This document shows positions 25,424 to 33,324 of a DNA stretch of 34,999 nt, one piece after another. The position numbers were made by a program, and so were the translations under genes. Below the pieces are notes generated by a model that saw only the letters and a program-made list of their open reading frames with translations, ran no database searches and had not been told where the DNA came from. The stretch is from positions 1 to 34,999 of the forward strand of contig CAYQDB010000022.1 of NCBI GenBank assembly GCA_964416195.1, in the 5' to 3' direction. Positions within the stretch are counted from its first letter, which is position 1. Each line of letters opens with the position of its first letter. The DNA comes from CAYQDB01 sp964416195 (GTDB lineage: Bacteria > Zixibacteria > MSB-5A5 > GN15 > FEB-12).

Positions 25424-27667
25424 TTATTTCTGCGCGTCTACAACCGCAATCGCGGCCATGTCAACGATCTCATTGACGTCAAGGGTAGGGTGCAGCACGT
25501 GTACTGGTTTCGATAGTCCCATGAGAATAGGTCCCACGGCGACCAGACCACCGAGACGCTGGGCCAGCTTATATGCGATGTTCCCTGAGTTCAAATCGGG
25601 GAATATAAACACATTGGCCGTTTCTTTCAGTTGCGAAAACGGGTAGCGTTTTTTCATGTATTCAGGCATTAGGGCCGTATCGGCCTGTATTTCGCCTTCG
25701 ACAATCAGGTCTGGAGCCTTTTCTTTTACGATTTGGGTTGCCTTTGCCACCCTATCTGACTCTGGAGATCGAGCTGATCCGAAATTGGAGAAGGAAAGCA
25801 TGGCAATACGCGGCTCGATATTAAATTGTCTGCTCACCTTTGCAGCACACAAGGCAATCTCAGCCAGTTCCTCGGCAGAAGGATTGATATTCACTGTGGT
25901 GTCGGCGAACATGTAAACCTTGTCCTTCTGGATCATGGCAAAAAGCCCCGAAACTCGGGTGATTCCTTCCTCAAGATCAATGATCTGCAAGGCGGGGCGA
26001 ATTGCTGAGGGATAATCTAAGAGAACTCCCGACAGGACGGCATCGCAGTCTCCCATTTCAAGCATCATCATACCAAAGTAAGTGCGCTCGCGCATCAGCC
26101 AAAGCGCCTTCTCGGTGGTCATGCCGCGACGCTGGCGCTTTTCGAAAAACCTCTGGGCATAGCTTGGGCGCTTTTCCGACGTAATTGGGTAAATGATTTC
26201 GATGCCATTCAGATCGATCTCGTGCTCCTTGGCCATATTTCTAATGATGTCTGGATTGCCGAGCAAGATTGGCTTGCCTATGCCATCATCAACAATAATA
26301 CGTGCGGCTCGCTGGATACGGCTGGAATCGCCCTCAGGGAAAACAATTCGTTTTGGATTCATCTTAGCCTTCTCGGTAACCACCGTCATAACCTTGTGAC
26401 CATGCCCGATCCGCTCTGCCAGTTCCCGTTTGTATTCCTTGATGTCAACCGGATTCTGTGCCACTCCGGTCTCTATTGCTGCCTGTGCCACGGCGGACGC
26501 TTCCCACTCGAGTATTCGCGGATCGAACGGCTTGGGTATCAAGTATTCCCTTCCGAAGGCAAAGTGATCGGCGCTGTAAGCCTTTGCCACTTCGTCCGGA
26601 ACGTTCTGCTTGGCCAGGTCGGCCAGGGCATGAGCCGCTGCGATCTTCATTTCCTCATTGATGGCGGTGGCATGGACATCCAGCGCACCTCGGAAAATGA
26701 ATGGGAATCCGAGCACGTTGTTGACCTGGTTGGGATAGTCGCTACGGCCGGTTGCTATGATGACGTCTTTGCGGGCGGCAATCGCGTCAGGGTACGTTAT
26801 CTCCGGATCAGGGTTGGCCATGGCGAATATGATGGGGTCCTTAGCCATTGTCTTTACCATGTCCTGTGTGACCAGGTTTGCGACTGACACACCCATAAAC
26901 AGGTCAACACCTTCGAGGGCTTCAGCCAGCGTGTGGCGATCGGTCTTGCGGACGAACTCCTGTTTGTACTTGTTGAACTTATCCCCACGGCCCTCGTACA
27001 TGACGCCCTTGGAGTCAACCATCAACAGGTTCTCGTGCTTCACGCCCAGCGAGCAATACAGCTTGGCACAGGCGATGCCGGCGGCGCCGGCACCGGAGAA
27101 GACCACCTTGATTTTGTCAATGTCTTTCTCCACGATTTCCAGGGCGTTCAGCAAGGCGGCAGACGAAATAATAGCTGTACCGTGTTGATCATCATGGAAA
27201 ATCGGGATTTTCATTGTTTGCTTCAGAGTTTCTTCGATGTAAAAACACTCTGGCGCTTTGATATCCTCGAGGTTGATACCGCCAAAGGTCGGCTCGAGCA
27301 GTTGGCAGCATTTGATGACCTCATCGGGGTCTTCAGTGTCCAGGTCGATGTCAAAGACGTCTATATCGGCAAACCGTTTGAACAGAACACCCTTTCCTTC
27401 CATCACCGGTTTCCCGGCAAGTGCCCCGATATTGCCCAGACCAAGTACGGCTGTGCCATTGGTCACTACCCCTACCAGATTCCCCTTGGCAGTGTATTTA
27501 TAAACGTCAGCCGGATTCTTTTTGATTTCAAGACATGGCTCAGCCACACCGGGAGTATAAGCCAAAGATAGGTCAAGCTGCGTCCGGCAAGGCTTCGTGG
27601 AAGTTACCTCTATTTTGCCTCTTCTTCCCCGGCTGTGATAGTCGAGGGCTTGCTGCTTAGTAATCAT
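25424..27667 (-). CDS. maeB: NADP-dependent malic enzyme with phosphotransacetylase-like C-terminal domain (MaeB type)
   Basis: 747 residues. Malic-enzyme domain (about 1-410): LAYTPGVAEP with Tyr37, catalytic Lys92 in EGKGVLFKRF, metal ligands E134-D135 and D160 in FHDDQHGTA, and nucleotide loop GAGAAG (192-197). A PTA-like domain (about 430-747) ends PILMGLSKPVHVLHPTLDVN. Converts malate to pyruvate and CO2 with NADP; in known MaeB proteins the PTA domain has a regulatory (acetyl-CoA-sensing) role. AGGAG lies 8 bases before the ATG; it has its own promoter and terminator, so it is a single-gene transcript. Length is normal. Confidence 0.96.
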   Translation of the reverse strand: MITKQQALDYHSRGRRGKIEVTSTKPCRTQLDLSLAYTPGVAEPCLEIKKNPADVYKYTAKGNLVGVVTNGTAVLGLGNIGALAGKPVMEGKGVLFKRFADIDVFDIDLDTEDPDEVIKCCQLLEPTFGGINLEDIKAPECFYIEETLKQTMKIPIFHDDQHGTAIISSAALLNALEIVEKDIDKIKVVFSGAGAAGIACAKLYCSLGVKHENLLMVDSKGVMYEGRGDKFNKYKQEFVRKTDRHTLAEALEGVDLFMGVSVANLVTQDMVKTMAKDPIIFAMANPDPEITYPDAIAARKDVIIATGRSDYPNQVNNVLGFPFIFRGALDVHATAINEEMKIAAAHALADLAKQNVPDEVAKAYSADHFAFGREYLIPKPFDPRILEWEASAVAQAAIETGVAQNPVDIKEYKRELAERIGHGHKVMTVVTEKAKMNPKRIVFPEGDSSRIQRAARIIVDDGIGKPILLGNPDIIRNMAKEHEIDLNGIEIIYPITSEKRPSYAQRFFEKRQRRGMTTEKALWLMRERTYFGMMMLEMGDCDAVLSGVLLDYPSAIRPALQIIDLEEGITRVSGLFAMIQKDKVYMFADTTVNINPSAEELAEIALCAAKVSRQFNIEPRIAMLSFSNFGSARSPESDRVAKATQIVKEKAPDLIVEGEIQADTALMPEYMKKRYPFSQLKETANVFIFPDLNSGNIAYKLAQRLGGLVAVGPILMGLSKPVHVLHPTLDVNEIVDMAAIAVVDAQK

Positions 27668-27725
27668 TGCAGATACTCCTAACTTTAACCCAATGGAAGT
27701 TGGTTGTTTTGTTTCACAGCCAGCG

Positions 27726-27753
27726 AATATAGTGCAATAGGCCGAACAGTCAA
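27726..27753 (-). promoter_or_regulatory. Sigma-70 promoter of maeB
   Basis: On the minus strand: TTGACT (27748-27753), 16 bases, TATATT (27726-27731), the same hexamers and spacing as the promoter at 2191-2218. It gives a leader of about 52 bases. The stretch 27754-27988 upstream shows nothing I can identify. Confidence 0.6.
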
Positions 27754-27988
27754 GACATTGCCGGGAAAATTCGGCGGAAGTAAGGCTCTAAAGCAGCGAA
27801 ATATCTCATCCTCATAACTCGGCTCCAGAATTTCTCGATGGCTTAAGAGCCTTGTTGAGAACCGCTTTTTTTCTTCATACCAGTGTTGGCCAAGTAAGAA
27901 TACGGGTAGGCATACCTTGTCTCCGGGTAGGGTCGGTTCCTTATCATAGACTCACAGCCCGGGGAAATGAGGATATAACTTGGGTCTT

Positions 27989-28023
27989 TTCTGGTTGCCA
28001 GAAGTGATTTCTGGTGTTATTTT
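27989..28023 (+). promoter_or_regulatory. Promoter with triple half-site operator for the Asp-box secreted protein
   Basis: -35 TTGCCA (27995-28000), 17 bases, -10 TATTTT (28018-28023). Three copies of one half-site lie across it: TTCTGG (27989-27994), CCAGAA (27998-28003) and TTCTGG (28009-28014). They form two perfect dyads over the -35 and spacer. The decamer TTCCAGTAGA (28025-28034) falls at the predicted transcription start. Confidence 0.5.
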
Positions 28024-28084
28024 ATTCCAGTAGAAGCAAAACTACCGATATCACCAGTTACCTGCGCAGTAGGAGAGTCATATC

Positions 28085-30229
28085 ATGAAAACCACAGCAC
28101 TTAGCGTTGTCTTAGGGTTAGCATTGATGGCAGCAGCCGCTCTTTCAGCAATGCCGCCACCGCCCAACTATCAGATTTCATCGCCGTCATCCCAGCTTCA
28201 AAACGAGGAAATGATCTGGGTCTGCCCGACTGACAGCAACATTGTTATTGCCGATTGGCGGGATTTTCGCCTCGGCTACCGTCGGATCGGCCTGGGTCGC
28301 TCGACCGACGGTGGTAATACCTGGATCGATTCACTGGTCACTGTCCTCAAATATGATCTACAGTCCGATCCTTGTCTCGATGTCGACCGCAACGGCAATT
28401 TCTACCTCGGGATGTTAGACTATTCATCGGATGACTTGGGCTCCGGGATCAGCATAGTCAAGTCAACTGACAAGGGACTGTCTTGGTCGTCGCTGGTCAC
28501 CGTTGAAGGGCCCCCGGGGCTTTATTTCGAAGACAAGGAGTTCATTACAATAAATCGAACAGCCGGGATATATGATGGCTATTTATACATAGCCTGGGCC
28601 CGCTTTCCCAATCCTACGCGAATAATGTTCTGCCGCTCTATCGACGGTGCGGCCAGCTTTGAAGATACGGTAATCGTAGGTCCGATCCAGTACGACAGTA
28701 CCTGTCCTTGGGGAGATTATGATGCCGGACAGTTTGCTTTCCCCCTGGTGGGAAGTGATGGCTCTGTGTATGTATTCTGGGTAGGTGCCGATTTGGATAC
28801 TATCACCTGCTCATACCCCTCTTCGCTAAAAAAAGTCAAGTCGACTGACGGCGGTGTTACTTTTAGCGATCCGGAAGTCATCCGCCATACCTTGGGCAAT
28901 TGGAGTCAAGTTGACGGTGGCGTTGACGTCTATAATGCTCCCATTTGTGCCGCCGATATCAGCGGCGGACCTTTTGATGGCAACCTCTATATTTCTTATA
29001 CCAATGTAGACGACTACTGGTGGTCCTACAATATTGAGTTCATTCGTTCCACCGACGGTGGCGCTGCCTGGTCGGAGCCGATCTACATCAACGACGACTA
29101 CACCGGCGACGGAGCTGTCTTCGACCAGTTCCATCCCTGGCTCTTTTGCAATGAAGAGGGGACATTGATTGCCATCTGGTATGACCAGCGTACCGACCCG
29201 ATCAATCACTACAAGTTTGATGCTTTTGTAGCATATTCCTTTGACGGGGGCGAGTCTTTCACCACTAATCACCGGATTTCGGAAGTGTCGATCGATCCCA
29301 ATCAACTAGAAAAATCGTTCTCACAGAAACCAACGTTTTCTCCTCTTGCTCTGAGTCCAACAGAGAGCATGGAACCGGTGGCCGGTAAGATTGCCGAATA
29401 CATCGGCGTAACGGCGTTCAAGGATCATGTAAACGCTATATGGACAGATACCCGCAACGGCAACCAGGACGTCTTCGGAGCTAACTGGGAGATACCATTT
29501 ATGGAGCCGCGACTGATCACACCAGTCGACGGGGACACGTTAATTAATGACACCACCACTAAGTTTAAGTGGGCAACTTGTTGGAAAATCAATGACGATC
29601 ATTACCGGCTCGAGGCTGCTTACGATTCAGAGTTCACAATCCCTTTCTTAGTCCAGGAGACCGATGACAATATTATTCCACAACCGGAAGTTATTCCTTA
29701 TATGACCCCTATCTACTGGCGAGTGAAGGCGTTCCGGCTGTCAACCGGCGATTCCACAGAATACTCCGATACCCATGTTTTCTGGGTAGGGATATGCTTC
29801 GACTCGGACTTCGACGGGTATGGCGACCCCGGACACCCGGAAAACGTCTGCCCGGATGACAATTGCCCGACGGTTTACAACCCCGATCAGGAGGATTTTG
29901 ACGCTGACAGCGTTGGCGACAGTTGCGATAATTGTATCGAGGTTTACAACCCCGATCAGGCCGACACTGACGGCGACAATGTAGGGGATGCCTGCTGCTG
30001 TACTGCTCGCGGGAATGTGGATGACATTGTTGGCGTGGGTGGACCGATCGATGTGGCCGATCTCACTTATCTTGTACGTTACCTGTTCCAGTCGGGTGAT
30101 GTCCCTCCATGTCCGGAACAGGGCAATGTCGATGGGATTGAAGGCGTGGGCGGACCTATTGATGTGGCCGATCTGACATACCTGGTAGCTTACCTCTTTA
30201 AGGCTGGGTCAGCTCCGCCGGAATGTTAG
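28085..30229 (+). CDS. Secreted Asp-box (BNR, sialidase-like) propeller with thrombospondin-3 and dockerin-like modules
   Basis: 714 residues. Signal peptide MKTTALSVVLGLALMAAAAL. About six Asp-boxes (GRSTDGGNTW at 71-80, VKSTDKGLSW, CRSIDGAASF, VKSTDGGVTF, IRSTDGGAAW, AYSFDGGESF) mark a six-bladed propeller (to about 470). A fibronectin-like segment follows (about 475-580), then a thrombospondin type 3 calcium repeat (about 585-635; DNCPTVYNPDQEDFDADSVG). From 637 come two dockerin-like units nearly identical to those of the FG-GAP protein. No clear sialidase FRIP motif, so enzyme activity is uncertain. AGGAG lies about 10 bases before the ATG. Confidence 0.88.
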   Translation: MKTTALSVVLGLALMAAAALSAMPPPPNYQISSPSSQLQNEEMIWVCPTDSNIVIADWRDFRLGYRRIGLGRSTDGGNTWIDSLVTVLKYDLQSDPCLDVDRNGNFYLGMLDYSSDDLGSGISIVKSTDKGLSWSSLVTVEGPPGLYFEDKEFITINRTAGIYDGYLYIAWARFPNPTRIMFCRSIDGAASFEDTVIVGPIQYDSTCPWGDYDAGQFAFPLVGSDGSVYVFWVGADLDTITCSYPSSLKKVKSTDGGVTFSDPEVIRHTLGNWSQVDGGVDVYNAPICAADISGGPFDGNLYISYTNVDDYWWSYNIEFIRSTDGGAAWSEPIYINDDYTGDGAVFDQFHPWLFCNEEGTLIAIWYDQRTDPINHYKFDAFVAYSFDGGESFTTNHRISEVSIDPNQLEKSFSQKPTFSPLALSPTESMEPVAGKIAEYIGVTAFKDHVNAIWTDTRNGNQDVFGANWEIPFMEPRLITPVDGDTLINDTTTKFKWATCWKINDDHYRLEAAYDSEFTIPFLVQETDDNIIPQPEVIPYMTPIYWRVKAFRLSTGDSTEYSDTHVFWVGICFDSDFDGYGDPGHPENVCPDDNCPTVYNPDQEDFDADSVGDSCDNCIEVYNPDQADTDGDNVGDACCCTARGNVDDIVGVGGPIDVADLTYLVRYLFQSGDVPPCPEQGNVDGIEGVGGPIDVADLTYLVAYLFKAGSAPPEC

Positions 30230-30281
30230 GGCTGAAGCCGAAGAGCTTCTGCTGCATTCAATCTATGATGGCGAATTGGTA

Positions 30282-30731
30282 TCAGTCTTGAAAGGGATCA
30301 ACAACCCTCACCCGGGGTGAAAGAAATATGATCGGTCGGATTTTGACATAGGCGTTATCCCGCCAGGCAGCTTTCGGATCCACAGTATTCTTCGTGCCGC
30401 CGCCGGCGCCTATCTGGAAGTAATCATCGAGGCAAATCGCGACATGAGTAGCTTTACCGTTTCGATTGATCGTGAACAGCAGCGCACCACGCCTCGGCGC
30501 ACTTCTAAATTCACACGGTCTGTTGATAACATTGGAACTGAGATGATGCATGAGACCATCTGCCGTGTAGTCTTCCTTTTCCCCGATGAGCCCGGCGGTC
30601 TTCAGGCATTCGACCACGAACCCGGAGCAGTCAAAGCCGGAGGGATCATCACCGCCCCAGATGTACGGTGTACCGAGATAAGACAGGGCAGTCTTGAGAA
30701 ACCACTTTTGGGCTTGGGCTTCCCTGTTCAT
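30282..30731 (-). CDS. NlpC/P60-family cysteine peptidase-like protein
   Basis: 149 residues. Typical core: GTPYIWGGDDPSGFDCSGFV with catalytic Cys35, and KATHVAICLDD with His96; a polar Gln106 may be the third residue. The family cleaves peptide links in peptidoglycan. No signal peptide is present and no ribosome binding site precedes the ATG; the frame is open for about 14 more codons upstream but without a standard start. It could act in the cytoplasm on recycled murein peptides or be mis-started. It converges with the Asp-box gene. Confidence 0.82.
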   Translation of the reverse strand: MNREAQAQKWFLKTALSYLGTPYIWGGDDPSGFDCSGFVVECLKTAGLIGEKEDYTADGLMHHLSSNVINRPCEFRSAPRRGALLFTINRNGKATHVAICLDDYFQIGAGGGTKNTVDPKAAWRDNAYVKIRPIIFLSPRVRVVDPFQD

Positions 30732-30819
30732 GGTATACAGGCCCGCGCCGTAGTTTCCGCACCTATGGTAGGGTATGTGTCAGCGGGCTATCGATCGAGA
30801 GAGGATTTGTGATGTCGCT

Positions 30820-31701
30820 TCACGGAGCCTGAGGTTTTGACCTAAGCTTCTCACTTACATACACCCCAAGACTGATCAGGATCGCTCCGATTGCCAGCCA
30901 GAGGGTGACCGACTCTCCCAGCAGAATCGCCGCTGCAACGACGGTGAAAAGCGGCTCGACATACAGCCATACGCCTACCTCGGCGGCGTTTGCCCGAGCC
31001 AGCCCTTCCGACCACAGCCAGAAAGCAATCGCCAGGCAGAAGACACCGAGAAAGACCAGGCTCAGTATCGTTACCGGATTCAGATGCAGGAACTTCTCAT
31101 ATCCGCTCGTTAGCAGGGTGTAGGGAATAAAAACAAGTCCCGCTATGGCGGTCATCCAGAAAGTTGCCACCAATGGATTGACTTTAGCCGTGATCTCCCT
31201 GGCGCCGACGGTGTAGAAGGCCCAGGTAACGCACGATCCCAACACGATCACGTCGCCGCGAGAGTTGATCCATCGCAGATTGGCCAAATCTCCATTGTAG
31301 GTCAGAAACACAACCCCGCCGGCAGCCAGAAGCAACCCGCCCCACTGTGAAGCCGTGAACGGCTCTTTTAGATATGCCCATGACAGCAAAGCTATGAAGA
31401 TCGGCGCAGTGGTGAGAATCCAGGCTGTGTTGGAGGCCGAGGTCTCTTTCATGCCGGTCGCCATAACCCAGAAATGCAAGAATATGACACCTGCTGCAAT
31501 CACCAGTTTGACATGCATCGCCTTTGGCCAGACGGCAAGCCGCTTCTTCTTGATAATGACATACAGCACCGGAACTGCCAGTAGAAACCTTACCGAGATC
31601 ATCTCCACGGGCTCAAGCTCGGTCAGCACCACCTTGATGGCGATATACGACACCCCCCAGAACAACACGGGGAGCAAAAGAAATACTGACGACCAGCGCA
31701 T
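30820..31701 (-). CDS. EamA-family (DMT superfamily) transporter
   Basis: 293 residues with ten hydrophobic helices in two EamA repeats (about 7-135 and 150-285): FWGVSYIAIKVVLTELEPVE at the start, WAYLKEPFTASQWGGLLLAA, and YVEPLFTVVAAAILLGESVT in the second repeat. Substrate unknown. No ribosome binding site before the ATG; the only promoter-like sequence would start transcription at the ATG itself. It is not closely similar to the EamA protein at 8182. Confidence 0.9.
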   Translation of the reverse strand: MRWSSVFLLLPVLFWGVSYIAIKVVLTELEPVEMISVRFLLAVPVLYVIIKKKRLAVWPKAMHVKLVIAAGVIFLHFWVMATGMKETSASNTAWILTTAPIFIALLSWAYLKEPFTASQWGGLLLAAGGVVFLTYNGDLANLRWINSRGDVIVLGSCVTWAFYTVGAREITAKVNPLVATFWMTAIAGLVFIPYTLLTSGYEKFLHLNPVTILSLVFLGVFCLAIAFWLWSEGLARANAAEVGVWLYVEPLFTVVAAAILLGESVTLWLAIGAILISLGVYVSEKLRSKPQAP

Positions 31702-31707
31702 GGTGTC

Positions 31708-31736
31708 AGTAAATAGTTGAGATAGGAAAAATACAA
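31708..31736 (-). promoter_or_regulatory. Possible promoter giving a leaderless EamA transcript
   Basis: On the minus strand: TTGTAT (31731-31736), 17 bases, TTTACT (31708-31713). The transcription start would fall at or within a base or two of the ATG (31701). Confidence 0.3.
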
Positions 31737-31772
31737 CTGGAAAAAATATGTGATATAAACATAAAAAAATTG

Positions 31773-31801
31773 TTGAAATTCTGAAGTATAGCAGATAGAT
31801 T
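31773..31801 (+). promoter_or_regulatory. Promoter of the AT-rich four-gene operon
   Basis: TTGAAA (31773-31778), exactly 17 bases, TAGATT (31796-31801), in a very AT-rich stretch. It gives a leader of about 55 bases to the ATG at 31864. Confidence 0.5.
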
Positions 31802-31863
31802 TTAGTGAGTGTGAGCCTGGGTAGCTCGTGGGTAGATCGCAGTTGCTTTTATAAGGGTATCAT

Positions 31864-32430
31864 ATGAAACTGACCGGCAAACGGTTTCTGGTTATGCTTC
31901 TTTATTCCCCCACAGAGGGCACACAAGCTAATGCGCCCATCTCTGGTAGAACAAGGTTGATGAAAATGGGTTTCTTGTTTAGGGAGGAATTGCTGAAGGA
32001 TTTTATAAAGGATACCAGCTTTGACGATAAACCATTTCCAGAATATTTCGCGTGGAAATTTGGGCCATTTTCCAAAGTCCTCTTGAACGATTTAGAGTTT
32101 CTGATTAACCAAGAATATGTTGATGTCTCATATAGTAAGAACCAGCCTCTGCCAGAAGAGTTAGCAGAATACGATCATTGGATAGGGGACCTGAATGATT
32201 TTGACTCTAGTGAATATAGTGAAGAGGTTTTTAGATTAGCTAAGCCAAAAGGCCTTTCAAAAGGTAAAGAATTGTGGGGAAATCTATCCGAGAACCAAAG
32301 AAATTTGCTGAAGGAATTCAAACAATCGCTGGTAGAAGTTTCGCTTGACAGAATCTTGCTTTACGTCTACAGAAAGTACAAAAAGGAATATACCGATAAG
32401 TCCCTAATCCGAGAGCGATACATTCCGTAA
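31864..32430 (+). CDS. Panacea/YwgA/SocA-like protein, first gene of the island operon
   Basis: 188 residues; AAGGG lies 6 bases before the ATG. GRTRLMKMGFLFREE (28-42) and FAWKFGPFSKVLLNDLEFLI (62-81) fit the winged-helix-like Panacea (DUF4065)/YwgA/SocA pattern, in which a helix pair precedes an aromatic-GPF turn. The C-terminus (ILLYVYRKYKKEYTDKSLI) also recalls that group. Panacea proteins are known as antitoxins paired with many toxin types, or as proteolysis adaptors; here the role is inference. The stop overlaps the next ATG by one base (TAATG). Base composition is clearly more AT-rich than the neighbouring core genes. Confidence 0.6.
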   Translation: MKLTGKRFLVMLLYSPTEGTQANAPISGRTRLMKMGFLFREELLKDFIKDTSFDDKPFPEYFAWKFGPFSKVLLNDLEFLINQEYVDVSYSKNQPLPEELAEYDHWIGDLNDFDSSEYSEEVFRLAKPKGLSKGKELWGNLSENQRNLLKEFKQSLVEVSLDRILLYVYRKYKKEYTDKSLIRERYIP

Positions 32431-32924
32431 TGGATTATCTTAACTATATTTTCGTAATAAATGGTGTTGGCCTCCTTACGTTTCGATTATCTGGCAACGT
32501 GGTCCGTAGGTGTAGAGACTTAAGACAGGATGTGAGACAAAAGTACCCCAATACATATTGGTATTTTGGCAACACAATTTCGGCAGCGAATGAGGGCGAC
32601 CCCCAATTTGCAGTACATACGGATAAACTGTACCGTCTCCAAAACGCATTGTGCAAGCTTTCTGTGGTAGAGTATCAGATGAGAACGATCAATTCGGCTG
32701 CACTTCTTGCACTGGTCCTTGTTGCTCTCTCGGTAGTTTGTGGGTTAGTTGTGCCCAGAACTGAGCTTGCACTGCTCAAACCCTACCTATTGATATATGT
32801 TCCGGTCTTATTGTTTGCGTTTCAGTTGTTTCTTCTTTGGAGAAGCCACACCAGTGATGGGTTTCTTTCGTCTCTCGAAGAAGACTCGATAGGAGATCTA
32901 CCAAGCTACATAAGCCAGGAATAG
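32430..32924 (+). CDS. Two-helix membrane protein of the island operon
   Basis: 164 residues, no family recognised. A mostly soluble N-terminal part (1-85, basic around VVRRCRDLRQDVRQKYP) precedes two membrane helices (about 88-108, NSAALLALVLVALSVVCGLV; and 117-137, KPYLLIYVPVLLFAFQLFLL), then an acidic cytoplasmic-looking tail. This is the shape of many membrane-acting effectors in defence and toxin systems, but also of plain scaffold proteins. It is coupled to the Panacea-like gene by TAATG. Confidence 0.68.
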   Translation: MDYLNYIFVINGVGLLTFRLSGNVVRRCRDLRQDVRQKYPNTYWYFGNTISAANEGDPQFAVHTDKLYRLQNALCKLSVVEYQMRTINSAALLALVLVALSVVCGLVVPRTELALLKPYLLIYVPVLLFAFQLFLLWRSHTSDGFLSSLEEDSIGDLPSYISQE

Positions 32925-32928
32925 TACT

Positions 32929-33324
32929 GTGGACGAATCAAACATAGTAGATGCCATAGTGAATGTGTTAAGAAGCAGGGGCTACAGGGTTGCAACAGAG
33001 GTGGCAAATTTTAATCGAAGTGCGGATATCGCAGCTATCGATCCTGATGGCAACATATGGGTTATAGAATGTAAAGTATCTAATATCAAAAAAGCCGTTG
33101 AACAGTTGCGCACCCATAAGCTATCAGCGGACAGAGTGTGCATTGGCACGTTTTATCGGAATACGAAAAAGACTACCTTGGAGACGATAAGAAAGGCGGG
33201 CATCGGTCTAATTTACGTAATGCCTGATGGTACAATTGTGAAAAAGATAGAAGAACGAAGCGATAATGACCCTTGGCGACCTGCGAAGAATCGGTTGCAG
33301 CGTAGGGTAATGGATATGGCGTGA
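32929..33324 (+). CDS. Small PD-(D/E)XK-type nuclease-like protein
   Basis: 131 residues, GTG start at 32929 with AGGA 8 bases upstream, four bases after the previous stop. The fold signature is visible: GYRVATEV, then RSADIAAI with Asp33, then WVIECK with Glu47 and Lys49 (the D...ExK core), followed by the helix KKAVEQLRTHKLSADRVCIG typical of this superfamily. The C-terminus is basic and could bind nucleic acid. Length is about that of a bare catalytic domain, with no separate recognition domain visible. Its stop overlaps the next ATG (TGATG). Confidence 0.72.
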   Translation: MDESNIVDAIVNVLRSRGYRVATEVANFNRSADIAAIDPDGNIWVIECKVSNIKKAVEQLRTHKLSADRVCIGTFYRNTKKTTLETIRKAGIGLIYVMPDGTIVKKIEERSDNDPWRPAKNRLQRRVMDMA

